A DNA stretch of 64,000 nt from Planoprotostelium fungivorum. Lineage: Eukaryota > Evosea > Variosea > Cavosteliida > Cavosteliaceae. Below the pieces are notes generated by a model. The model did not search any database, was not told the origin of the DNA, and saw only the letters and a list, made by a program, of their open reading frames with translations. A program made the position numbers and the translations under genes. Shown piece by piece: positions 11,756 to 22,373 of the stretch (the first letter of the stretch is position 1; each line of letters opens with the position of its first letter). The stretch lies in contig MDYQ01000109.1 of the NCBI GenBank assembly GCA_003024175.1, positions 1 through 64,000 of the forward strand, in the 5' to 3' direction.

Positions 11756-14171
11756 TTACAAACCGGACTCTTCGGAATCCATCCCGTTCCCACTTTTCCA
11801 ACTCAATATCCCAAAACTCTTTATTCTGTCTCGTTCTGTGGGAGATAAGGTCGATACGGCTCCCCAACACTCCTCATTCATTCTATCTCCCCAACACTCC
11901 TCAACCTCTCTATCTCCTTCATTCTTCCCGTTTTCCTCAACCATCCCTACTTCTGTCAGATGTTGACCAACATCTGAGATCACCTGGAACATTCGCTCTG
12001 TCTTCTTCATCATCTCCTCTCGTTCTGTGGGAGATAAGGTCGATACGGCTCCTTGTATCTCTTTCAGCCTTTCCCTCTTCTGTGCGATGGCAGGCTGGTA
12101 CACTGCAGGTATTTCTACAGGATTTGTCTGTTGATCTTATGAGCGCAGGATGTGGTGGGTTTGATTGAATCTATATTGAACCATAAACAATATACACTGT
12201 CTTGTCCCTCCTCTATCTTGGAACAACACTAAAGACCCTTTCACCATTTATGCGAGAAGGAACGATTTCTCCCCTAAAACAGGAGACAAACCGCTCTTCT
12301 TGCCAAACAGAAAGGACTTACTCTGTGGTCCACAAACGGCTACAATCATCCGATCCGAAATCATTCGCAAATTAATATAAAATAATTATGGGTGATTCAT
12401 GAGCCTTACCGTTGCACTTGGACAGTCTGATCGTTCCATCTTCATCACACAGGGAATGGCGTAGGTGTGGAATTCGACTGATTTCATCAATCTCCAGGTC
12501 TTCCGTGCGGCTCTCTCCCCCTGACCAGCATTCTCTGGGTGGTGTCATGAGAGGTCTGAACGTCGAGCTTCACCTTTGTCCTCGACTTGCCTGGCGGGGC
12601 AATGTTGATTGATTTCAGCGGGACGATTCCATTGATTGTGAGATAAACAAGTTTCGATGCCAGAAGCGATGAGATGGGCCTCGATCGAGGGATAGAAGGT
12701 ATTGTAGACGGAGAAGATCAAACCCTGGTTCGTCTCATTGGTGTAAGGGAGACCTCCAAAGACAGGTGATCTACGGGAGCACACCAATGGTTGTGTGGAG
12801 GTGCACAAGTTGAAAGTACAATCCGTAGAGCCACTGTCTCTCTTCATTATCCTCCTCTCCTCCATTCTCACCTGATCTGAATCCCTCTACATATCGACTT
12901 CACCTGGCTATTGGTGCACTTATCCAATACAACCAGCTGCTCGGTCACTCCAGTGACAATGTTGATATCCACACAATCGTTCACGATGACATAGTCCGTC
13001 CTGAAATTCATCAGTCAACTCTTCAGACGTGGCTCATCACCGCATGAGGAGATAGATGGTGCTGTTTTTACAGTTGGTGATATAGACTACCCGTGGTTCA
13101 TTTTCGTCCTCTACTTTGATGATGAGGTTCCCCACAGCATCACGTATGTGCATCTCCCTGTCTTCTTTAACGTCGACTCATTCTTTGGACTCACTTGGGT
13201 ACGGGTCTTGTTGTGTTGAAATAGTTTCCCTTCTCAATCTCCGCATCCTCGCTGTCTCCTCCTGTCTTCATGGCCAAATTGTGTTGGATCCAATTCTATC
13301 GGTCGGTCATATGGATGACTCATCGAATAAGATCTCACAATGATGTCTTTCTTTTGGTACAGCTTGTCGGGGCGTGAATATTGCCAGAAGGGTGTAGACG
13401 AACTCAACAATTCTTCTGCCTCATGAAACGATGGGCCACCACATAAGATGAAGTCGAGGAGATCAAACTGCTGCCGATTGATCTTGTCACTCATGGGTGC
13501 TACTATGTTGAGTAACTGAGTGAATTAGAGGTATGTTGTATTACTGTGGTCACCTCAGATATGTGCTTCTTGATGAAGAGGACGTGAGGGTGAGATGAGA
13601 CGACCGGGTTAGAAGCGTTGAGAGCATCTCCACGATTCTCCTTATTTCCATCCAGATTGATCTGCAGGTGGATCCTTGCTTCAATCTTCGGGTCTCTGGA
13701 AGGTGACTTTCTACCGTTATACGTATGGGTGTTTCTTTCGATCAAATACAGATGGAGGAAGGCGAAGATCAACAATTGGTTCAAATGAACTCGTCCTTCG
13801 TCATCAACTCTCTCCTGAGCCATGCGCCTCCCCTGACTTCTCTGCGTGAGGATCTCTAACCGATCGAAATACCTTTCTTCGTCAGTATTTGTATATCTAG
13901 CCATCCACTCACACTTTGGCGTGCTGTGCTGTGAATGAAGGATGCAATTGTTTGCCGCAGAATCGACACCAGTCATCTAACCTAATCAAAATTAGCCACA
14001 TTCCATTTACGTTCATTTTGCTCACGAGACGAAGGGTGTTCTTTTATCAGCGATGATACCACATGTTTGCTTCTGTGCCTTGTGATATAGAGATTCAGGT
14101 GAGAACCAGGATGGACTGGTAATGGGTATTAGACTGTAGTCAATGACTTCCCTCCGGATCCACAGTTTCAT
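11756..14171 (-). CDS. TBCCD1: TBCC domain-containing protein 1 (TBCCD1)
   Basis: TBCCD1 proteins position the centrosome or basal body and Golgi and carry a beta-helical TBCC/C-CAP domain. The start at 14171 gives MKLWIRREVIDYSLIPITSP, which aligns with the LWVKAEPF...VPPPS start of animal TBCCD1. Later exons give LNQLLIFAFLHLYLIERNT, then the TBCC domain: RDAVGNLIIKVEDE, VYITNCKNSTIYLL, DYVIVNDCVDINIVTG, SGSTDCTFNLCTSTQPLV and VYNTFYPSIEAHLIASGIET followed by NQWNRP. Next come WRLMKSVEFHTYAIP and IPAVYQPAIAQKRERLKE, which match the family's VYQKALGQREQKI tail. The last exon carries an internal duplication (see repeat). One intron, about 12139-12410, is far longer than its neighbours. The family assignment is firm; small exons could be missed. 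Confidence 0.85.
11829..12052. repeat. 35-bp direct repeat in the last TBCCD1 exon
   Basis: A 35-base sequence at 11829-11863 recurs without mismatch at 12018-12052, 189 bp apart. A shorter pair (TCCCCAACACTCCTC) lies at about 11861 and 11889. On the minus strand both long copies encode GAVSTLSPTER in the same frame, so the C-terminus repeats this peptide. It is a recent local duplication inside coding sequence. Confidence 0.9.
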
Positions 14172-14615
14172 CCTCGTTCGTTGGCGCCGATGTGCGTTTT
14201 TAAATTTTCGAATTTGGAGGGATAACGAAATTCAGGTTGTAGTGAGGATTTTGTTTACGCGGGAGAGGCTCGTGCGCAACATACATGATAGGCTGTAAAT
14301 ATACCAAAGGCTTGTCGAAGGAAAGGAGGAGGCCTGCGATTGACTGAAAATATGCTCTCCCAACAGGGAGCCAACCTTATTTGGTTGGTTTTCTGGTATG
14401 TAAGGCCGCATCTGATATTTCGCCCGTCGTGTCACCCACTATCGGCAGTGTGATGTTGCAATACCTGGAGTGGTCCACGTCGTGGTCATAAATACAACCA
14501 CATGAAGGAGCTACCTGAAACTTGATGCAAGACATTTCTGACCAAATGGAGGAGATATTTGTTCCGATCAGGACACATTTTCAAGCTCACAGAAGACCTC
14601 AACCACCACCCTCCA
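14172..14615. other. Divergent intergenic region between TBCCD1 and actobindin
   Basis: It separates two head-to-head starts and should hold both promoters. It has an AT-rich tract near 14198-14220 (TTTTTAAATTTTCGAATTT). On the + strand a likely 5'UTR exon/intron (acceptor near 14590) precedes the actobindin ATG. No convincing ORF or RNA gene was seen. Confidence 0.45.
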
Positions 14616-14980
14616 ATGTCTGATAAGCTGTTCGCCGAAGTTCAAGCTGGAGCCTCCCTAAAGAAGACCGAGACGCAGGATAAATCTGGCCCCGTCATCG
14701 ATAGTGAGCGATCCTTCCCGATGCAGCCTCACGGAGAGTGCTCAGCTCAATCGTATCGCAGATGAAGTCAAGCTGAAGAAGAACGACCGTGGAAGCTTTT
14801 TGAAGGAGGTCGAGAGTGGAGCTGAGCTGAAGCATGCCGAAACGAACGACAAGTCAGGACCCACCATCTCAGGTGAGAGTAGTGAAGAGGTTTGAATGAC
14901 CATGAGCAGGTGATACCAAGGTCGGACAGAACAACCATGGAAACCTCTTCAGCGAGATCAAGGCCAAGGGCAAAGAGTAA
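14616..14980 (+). CDS. Actobindin-like beta-thymosin repeat protein
   Basis: A small actin-monomer-binding protein. Three exons encode MSDKLFAEVQAGASLKKTET with QDKSGPVID, then VKLKKNDRGSFLKEVESGAE with LKHAETNDKSGPTIS, then a short end VGQNNHGNLFSEIKAKGKE. The two LKxxET-x-DKSGP units are WH2/beta-thymosin repeats. The order and linker (KKxDRxxFLxEV) match Acanthamoeba actobindin closely. The third unit is only the helix half, as in actobindin. Introns are 57 nt (14702-14758 region) and 37 nt. The protein is about 86 residues, the usual family size. An upstream ATG at 14559 is in a 5'UTR-like stretch; 14616 gives the family start. Actobindin points to an amoebozoan. Confidence 0.9.
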
Positions 14981-15007
14981 TTTGTATCTGTATTTTCTTT
15001 CGCATTC

Positions 15008-15013
15008 AATAAA
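15008..15013 (+). terminator. AATAAA polyadenylation signal of the actobindin gene
   Basis: AATAAA lies 28 bp after the actobindin stop codon (14978-14980), a normal spacing for 3' end formation. Confidence 0.55.
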
Positions 15014-15125
15014 AGGTATGCGCCAACTGTTCCTCCTTTCGTTCATAGGACGCGGTCACTTTAAAACTTTATTGAAGCTCTTACGTCTTTCCGCTGTCGA
15101 TGCTCTCATATACACCTGAAGATGG

Positions 15126-17431
15126 TTACCCCTCCATCCACACGTGGCAGCTCACCCTTTTCCCAATCGGCTTGGTCGTCTGTCGATGGATAGAAACTAC
15201 CCGACAATAAGCCTGTCATTCGTCAGCCATGCATGTGCAAGAGGTACGTCTGCTCATGGCAAATTGATTACCTTGTCGACCGGGATTCTCAGTGAGCCAC
15301 ATGTTGTGTTTTGTGATCTCCTTGAGGACGATCGTAGAGGTGTCATCCTCCCATCTCTGTGTCTCCACTTCGGCACTGTTGCTGATGGGTCTATCGATCG
15401 CCTGCTCCATAGTTCCATAGGAGCAGAAGGTGATCCCTGATGCTCGAGGTGGCTGGCACGTGACCATTCGGTAGTACCAACTGATGAGCGTGATTATCAT
15501 CTTCATCTTCTCACTCACTCGTCCGCTCTGTCGTTCAATGACGCCACGTAATTGGTGATGCCTTCCGTTCCCCAATTTGGACCGTATGGGATATGGATCT
15601 ACACTCGTCAGCCTCCTCGGAGGACAGAACCCACCAGTGAATAGTCGGATATGGACTTGGTGTTGAACTTCACCATCTCCTTCTCTCTTTGCTTGTCGTG
15701 GTCCATCTTGGTTGTGTACATCCTATCCCATAACGTACCTCTGTACACTCATTCAATATCGATCGACTCTCATCTTACACGCTGTATCGCATCGGTATTG
15801 TAGAGACCATGATCATCACCTATCGAGGGACAGCAACCGAGCGAGACCAGTGGGATAATAGGGGATTTTGGCTTGCACCTTTCCCATGTCCAGCCCTGGT
15901 ACTCCCACACTGAAGCCCCTCTTGGCGTATTTGTGTAATCGATATTCTATTCATGTCAGAGGAATTGAAACGTTTTTCTCTCACCATAAGAGGGCGATCT
16001 TCGTGTGAGATCGATGAGGTTGATCTCATACTTCAATGCTGTTCATGTCAGTCTTGCATTGCATCCATTGACCATACCTCTGGCGCATCTGGGGTCCATC
16101 CAAACCTGCATGGATGAGAATCGTATTGAATATGTCGATTACCTTCACTCCATCGAAGCCCACAGCACAACTGTCCACATCGAATCCCATCAACACCTTT
16201 CACTTTCAGTCTCACTCCCTCATCTGTCTCACCTCAGCTGGTGATTTGTATAATCGTAGAACGATCTGGATGTGCCTCTGGGGGTAACCGGAGGCGATTG
16301 TGATCTATTATGATCTCAGAAGATGAATAGAAATGATAACCCACTGTATGTTTCGATCGGAATGCGACTGATCCCGAAACAGAGTTATTCGTCAATTGTG
16401 AATAAATCTCCAACAGCTGAGATATGTAAGCAGAGGTAATGTGTATGCAGGAGAGGTAGTGGTATCACCTTGGCATTAGCTTCCTGTACAGATAGTCCGT
16501 ATATGAACATATCAATGTCCGAGCTCTAGTCAATGGTTAGAGAAGGTGTATAACAACAATATATCTTATGAGAAGAAAACTGACTCGGTAAGCGTAAGAG
16601 TGATAGTAACTCTTGAGGTTACCGGGAGGAGCAGGTGCTAAACTGAAAGGGGTGAGAAGCTATCCAAAGGGGAGTATATCACCAAGCCATGACAGAACCA
16701 CCAGCGACGAGGACATTGTTCCAGTTCAATTTGGTCAATTGTCCCTCTCTGTCCTTGATTCAATTTTTTTCTTGTGAGGACTCACGTGAAGAGGTTGAAG
16801 TTGCTGATGAAAGCGTCTCGATCCACGATGGACAGCTCCGCCATCTGGGATTGTGGTGAAGTGTTGACACCCGGTGACGGTGTGAATTTCCTCCGGTTAG
16901 TCCTCTTACACAACAATCTCGGGATGTTATCAAAGTCGGGATCGGTCTCCAGATAGAAGAGGTCCAAATTGTCGTGGACATCGATCATGTTCAATGTTGG
17001 ATCTGTTCATCCTCAATGACCGTCTCATTCATCTCCCACCTCTCAACAGAGGATCGTCTCTCTTCTGGGCAAATAGTCGACGGTAGTAATCCGATTCCAT
17101 CTTCATCAGATTGTTCTGCGTGCGTCAGTTCCATCTAGGAGATGAAATGGACTGACCTTATACATGGGTCGTAGGTGGTGAATGGACTTGATCGAATTCA
17201 TCATGTGCCTCACTCTGTATGAGATGAGAAGATGGCACAATGACTTCCATCTCTATATTCCAATGTTCTAAAACTCATCACCTCTCGAAGGTCGTCCATG
17301 ATAGCCATGGTGTAATATCCTCGAACACATCTACAGAAATGAATCTTGACTCAGAAGAAGAACTCACCCGATGGGAGATCGCGCAGGAGGGGTGCCACAG
17401 CATTGAGATCTCGCTCTGCCTCTTTGGCCAT
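15126..17431 (-). CDS. Conserved protein with nucleotidyltransferase-like GGS...DxD motif
   Basis: Many small exons read MAKEAERDLNAVAPLLRDLP, GYYTMAIMDDL, HMMNSIKSIHHLRPMYK, YYRRLFAQKRDDPLL, TLNMIDVHDNLDLFYLETDP and MAELSIVDRDAFISNFNLF. Then come LNWNNVLVAGGSVMAW and, after two introns, SSDIDMFIYGLSVQEANAKV, followed by GYPQRHIQIVLRLYKSPAE, VLMGFDVDSCAVGFDG, INLIDLTRRSPSYEYRLHKY and AKRGFSVGVPGLD. GGS followed by DIDMFIYG is the sequence pattern of the nucleotidyltransferase fold. I have a sense of similar hypothetical proteins in amoebae, fungi and large DNA viruses but cannot name a family. The last exons (GITFCSYGTMEQAIDRP, ending CHVWMEG) are unrecognised. The start at 17431 is a choice; the gene might instead be fused to the TPR gene upstream. 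Confidence 0.6.
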
Positions 17432-17435
17432 GTAC

Positions 17436-20235
17436 CTACCCACCAGACACCTCTGTCCTATGTGAGTGACATCCCATCGAGGATCTCACCAGCTTGAGGA
17501 CACCCCCATCGAACCACGTTCCAGGTGACATGGTCTTCACAGCATAAGGTGGGGGTGGCCTCTTCTTCGCCTCCACTGCTCCACGTCATCTTCTCTCCAT
17601 CTCTCATCACTCACGCGTGGCAATTGCTCTTCCGAACGTGGTCTTCTTGATGTGCTCCTCGCACTGTCTCAATTTACCGATCGCCGTCTTGTCATCAGGG
17701 TTCTCTGCTATGACCTGTCTGTGTTATTTCCTTGTCATCACCCTCTATCATGATATATCTCTATAGAATATATCCTATGGAGATCGTGATGTGTGATCAC
17801 TTACCAAAAGGAGATCAGTGATGGCATCTCTGTGTCGGTCTACTTCCATGAGAGCTAAGGCTCTTCGATAGTTGGACTGAAAGATCATCAGATCCGTTGA
17901 TGCAAAATCTCTACCTTCACGTAACTCTCATCCAATAGCAAAGCGTGAGTGGCATCAGAGATTGCCGCACCATAATTACATTCCTTGATGTGTGTCCACG
18001 CTCGATTGGACCAGTAGATAGCCTTCTTCGGATTACACTCGATGGCTTTCGTGTAATACTTGAGGGCTAGAGTGTACTTCTCCTCTTGCAGCAGTTCGTT
18101 GGCCGCCTGCTTGTACTGCTCTGCTTCGTTTAACTTGGCCTCTCTCATTTTCTCTTGCAGTGCCACGATCCTTTGGTCCTCTGCCGCCTTCACTACCATC
18201 TCTGTGACGTCCATTTCGATCAGCTCATCGTCCAGGATGTCTTCTAGATGACGGCTGAGTACGATGGGCTCTTTGATGGCTGTTTCCTTGTTCTCCTTCT
18301 GGGCCTGAGATTCTTCTTCGTCGGATGAGGACACCAGGGCTGGAATCTCATCATCCTCTGAATCAGGAGCTCTGAACGTATTTCGTTTCACTTCCTCTTC
18401 TTCACTGCTGATCAACATCGGTGGTTCGTCATCGGAGGCCTCTTGCACCGATTCCACTGGTGCATCACTCTTCACTGGTGGTGCCTCACTCGTCAACGTA
18501 TCAGGCCTCGTACTGTTCGTTGGTGGAGCTGTGACGCTCGTTGATGGTGTTGTGATGTTTGTTGGTGCTGTGATGTTTGTTGTGGTATTTGTTGTTGGTG
18601 CTGTGACAGAAGTTGTGACATTTGTGGGTGGTGTTGTGACATTCTGCGATGTTGTCGTCTGAGTGGAAGGAACTTTGTTCGGAGCAGGGGGTGGGGTCTC
18701 TTGTTTCTCGTTCGGTGTGACTTCATTGGCCTCTTCGTCCGTTGTGCTGTCGATCAACACGGGCAGTTTGATGTCATCTTCATCCTCCCCAGAGCTCCCC
18801 TCATCCGATGCAACTAGGCTGGGAACGTCTTCGTCGCTCTCCACCTTCTTCGTGGTGGTTGAAGCTGTGGATGTAGGAGTAGTCGTTGTCTTTCCGCTCG
18901 TGTCTTTCGTGGCTGTCATCGCAGGAAATTGGATGGCGGATGCCTTCTCTGGGCTGACGAATTCGAACCTGGGCTTGTTGTCCGATTCTGATTTGTTCTT
19001 GTTCGCCTCCAACTTGATCTTGTTGTCTGTTACGGGTGGTGTGGGTGTGGGTGCAGGTGTGTGGGTCTTGACCGTGGGTTGCTGTACAGAGGGTGTTGCT
19101 TGAGCGGCCGATTTCACAGGTGGTTTGGCCGTGGACACCGAAGGTTTGTCTCGATCCGATGTGACAGGGTTCGTCTTCTTGCACTGATGATCCTCCTCAT
19201 CCTCAGAAGAGTCAGCCAGCGGTGGTGGCTCATCATCATCGTCTTCCGGTGGTGGTGCCTACTCTCGTCACTCTCTTCTCTCCTCTCTTCTCTCCTCTAT
19301 TCTCTCCTCTATTCTCACCTTTGGTTTCGTCCCTTGTTTAGCATTAGGAAATGGATTGTTACTGGCCTTTGCCTTCGTCGACACCTCCGGTCTCTTCACC
19401 TTCTTCATCACCGGCTCTTCTTCTGAGAACCCCTCACTCTGTCCCTCTTCAGCTTCTCTCTCACACCTCTCTCACCTCATCCCCCGATTCCACCAGAGCC
19501 GGGAGGTCTTGATCCGAAGAGTCCAACAGATCGGGGACCTCCCATTCACTATCCTCTGACACAGTTGAGCCGTCGTAATTGGATAAGCTGCCATCTTCGG
19601 ATGAATCTGTGAGGACCAAGTGGGGTAGAGGGGGCAATGGTCCACTCCATTTCACTGGAGGTCCCAGTTTACCCGGCCTGTACTTCTTCGCTTCTGTTGC
19701 ATTTGTTTTGTTGGGTATTGGAGCGGGTGCAGGTGTAGGCTTATTGGCCGCAGGAGGCGCACTGCTTTTCTCTGGTGCTTTTGTTGTGGGTGGAGCCTTA
19801 CTATTTGTCTTCGCAGTCTCTGTAACCTTCCCTTTGTTCTCGTTGTTCACTGTCTTAGAAACGACTGGTGGCGTGCTCTTCGGATTCGTCGTGGGTTTAG
19901 CTGAGGTGGATACAGGAGTTGCGCGAGGTACATTCTAATTATGATCAGATGTCATGCTCAATAAGAAAGATAGAAGGCGAATAGAAGACATATGTTAAGA
20001 GGAACGCACTGCAGTCTTTACAGCTGCTTTCACTGGAGCTGTCTTTGCTGTTGCTTTCACCGGTGGCTTCTTTACTGATTTCGATCAACTGATGGAATAT
20101 ATTTCGTTAGTTCACCTGGGGGGCCATCGTCCTCCTCGTCAGTGCTGATTAATGCAGGCATATCATCGTCGGCTGTGAATGATTAAGAAATCAGGAAATC
20201 GATGGCGTGAAACGATCGATACACTTACAAGCCAT
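17436..20235 (-). CDS. Acidic low-complexity protein with a C-terminal TPR domain
   Basis: The start at 20235 (ATGGCTT then an intron) gives MASDDDMPALISTDEEDDGP. A long disordered region follows, rich in Pro, Thr, Ala and Lys, with seven copies of an acidic motif: DDMPALISTDEED, DQDLPALVESGDE, DEPPPLADSSEDEED, DEDVPSLVASDEG, DIKLPVLIDSTTDEE, DDEPPMLISSEEE and DDEIPALVSSSDEE. The C-terminal part is a TPR: AEQYKQAANELLQEEKYTLA, LKYYTKAIECNPKKAIYWSN, RAWTHIKECNYGAAISDATH, ALLLDESYVK then SNYRRALALMEVDRHRDAIT, VIAENPDDKTAIGKLRQCEE. This is the STI1/SGT-style TPR used by Hsp70/Hsp90 co-chaperones. The 3' end is uncertain: one reading ends at 17436, while an intron at about 17464-17495 could carry it on. 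Low-complexity (TNTTTNIT-like) tracts sit near 18540-18640. Confidence 0.7.
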
Positions 20236-20756
20236 CCTTTGGATGCGTTTCAGATCAGATCACAAGCGATGCACTTTCGACTAGTTGTAAAACGTCGCGA
20301 AATTTCCGAATAATTAGCAAAAGAGAGAAAATCGTCCAGAACGACCACCCCCAAAAGTATGGATGTTCACAGACGGTTTGATTACAGATAATTCAGGATA
20401 TGCGGGACTCTTCACGTTCAACTGTCGATCCTCAAACGTAGAAATCACTGTACGGAGGTCACCGTCTGAGAGTATGCATCGATGATACCGTTTAATCGGG
20501 AGATTTACAATCCAACAACAATTCATCACCACCGGAAGACAGAGATTATATACCAGAGGTAAGGATGAAGAGCTATTTAGCCGAACAGAGGACCACCCAC
20601 ACCTACTACACCTGAACTCAGAGAGGCATTCCAGACAATGGGTACCTAGATCTCAATTCTCTCCATCCCAAATCGAGGAGGACATCAATCGCGATACTTG
20701 TGTAACAACTATTCGTCATCGTGATCGTAACAGAAGAAAAGAGAGGGCTTGTAGTT
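20236..20756. other. 520-bp gap; possible small ORF only
   Basis: This lies between the start of the TPR gene and the 3' end of METAP1. A minus-strand ORF at 20314-20532 (72 aa, ending HTFGGGRSGRFSLFC) has no recognisable similarity and no supporting splice signals. The rest looks non-coding, and the TPR gene promoter probably lies here. Confidence 0.4.
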
Positions 20757-22226
20757 TTATTTCTTCAAGTAAGAATCTTGTTTGGATGTGAGAAGACAAG
20801 TCGACGAAGAAGACATCACCTCGCAACCAGTCTCAGTGACGAGAAGAGTGTGCTCAAACTGAGCGGACCTCTTACCATCCTTGGTGACAGCCGTCCAGTT
20901 GTCGGGCCAGTGTTCGGTTCCGTTGATTCCTTCGTTGATCATGGGCTCGATCGTGAAGATGTGTCCCGCCTTCATCACTCCCACAGCCTTATTCTCTGCC
21001 TCTCTTCAGTCTCTCTGATGATGATGCCACTCACTGGCATAATGAGGAATATTCGGTGCCGTGTGGAACAACCTAAGAGAGATTTACCATGATGAAGAGA
21101 GGATTCAACTCACTCGTTGATACCGTGACCACAATAAGTTCGATCGATAGAGAAACCGTTGGCATGAACGTGTTTGGCAATGACTCCTCCCACATCACGG
21201 TAGAGGAATCCAGGCTTCACCGCTGCGATGGCATGTTCCAGGGCCTCTCGGCTCACCTACCGTGGTCACTTCCTCTCCTCCCCTCATCACTCACTCGAAC
21301 CAACTTTCTTCCGTTCTCATCCACGTTTCCCACCAGGAAGGTCTCGTTGACGTCAGAGTGTACACCATCGTGGTACAGAGAGATGTCGATGTTGACGATA
21401 TCTCCATCCTCTAGTTTCCTGTCGTCTGGGATTCCGTGACAGATGACTTCGTTGACCGATCTGTTTCGATCAATTTCCTTCTCTTCTTCTCCACTCACGT
21501 GCAGCATGACTTGGGGAAGTTTCTGTAGTTGAGGGGCGAGGGGTATGAGTTGCGCTCGATGCAAGCATTGAATACGATCTTGTCGATCTCATCTGTGGTG
21601 ATTCCCACTCTGACGCTCTTGCCTGCAATGTCTAACACCTCGCGGGCCAACTGTTCACATTGAGGAGGAGACGATGAGGAGCACTAGATCACCTTGCAGC
21701 ACTTTTTGATCTTCTCGATCTGTTGAGGCGTGTGGATGACAATGTTACTGCTGTTGCGTGATTTGCGTTCAGAGACGGGTTCACCTTGAACTTTTCAGAC
21801 ATTCTACACGAATGATATGGTTCACCGTCATCTGCATAATCTGGCTTTGCGATATTGGCTGGTACGACCGACATGGGAGATACTTTTCCTGGTCTCAATT
21901 TTCCTTTTAACGATTAGCTCTCAAGTGTCGCGATGTGGATGGAGTGCAAGACGTTGTGAAAGAGAGTCACCAGTGAATGAGAATCCTCCGAATTTCGATT
22001 CTTGAGAAGAAGCTTCGTTAAGCATGGCCTGCAGAACTGAAAGATTCTTTACTGTGTGTTCATCTTTGTGAGTGGGCCAGGCTGCACGGAAACACTCTTG
22101 GCTGCAAAAGTATGCAGGAGGGAGACGGAGAGTGACACACTTTGGACACTGAAGGGTAGAGGACTTTTCACAATCCTGAATGACGTGAGTGGTCACTTCA
22201 ATCGCAATCTTACCTTTCTCTGGCAT
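20757..22226 (-). CDS. METAP1: Methionine aminopeptidase 1
   Basis: Cytosolic, ribosome-associated metallopeptidase removing the initiator Met. The N-terminus carries the MetAP1 zinc finger: [20 protein letters not shown] and [13 protein letters not shown]. The catalytic pita-bread domain shows [20 protein letters not shown], then [20 protein letters not shown] with the two metal Asp residues, YCGHGINE with the His ligand, [12 protein letters not shown] and [17 protein letters not shown] with the Glu ligands. The start at 22226 ([20 protein letters not shown]) is followed directly by the zinc finger; the stop is at 20757. Length and order match human METAP1 without gaps. Seven or so introns of about 35-50 nt. 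Confidence 0.95.
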
Positions 22227-22373
22227 TTACTCATTTTGGAAGATCGTTTTGTACCGCGATCTGATCAGATGATCGATGAAAAAGATATCTCGTTTGTTTG
22301 TCGTTTTCTTTTGGGTCTGAAATTTCGAAGCATCACAAACGATCAAGGACGTCACACCCGTATACACAAGCCA

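Noticed and set aside
18663-19426. Long + strand ORFs (146 and 121 aa)
   Set aside because: They are antisense to the Thr/Pro/Ser-rich part of the TPR gene. Their Val/Gly/Ser and Leu/Arg bias simply mirrors that low-complexity sequence.
20314-20532. 72-aa minus-strand ORF between the TPR gene and METAP1
   Set aside because: No similarity, no clear regulatory context, and the length is within chance expectation.
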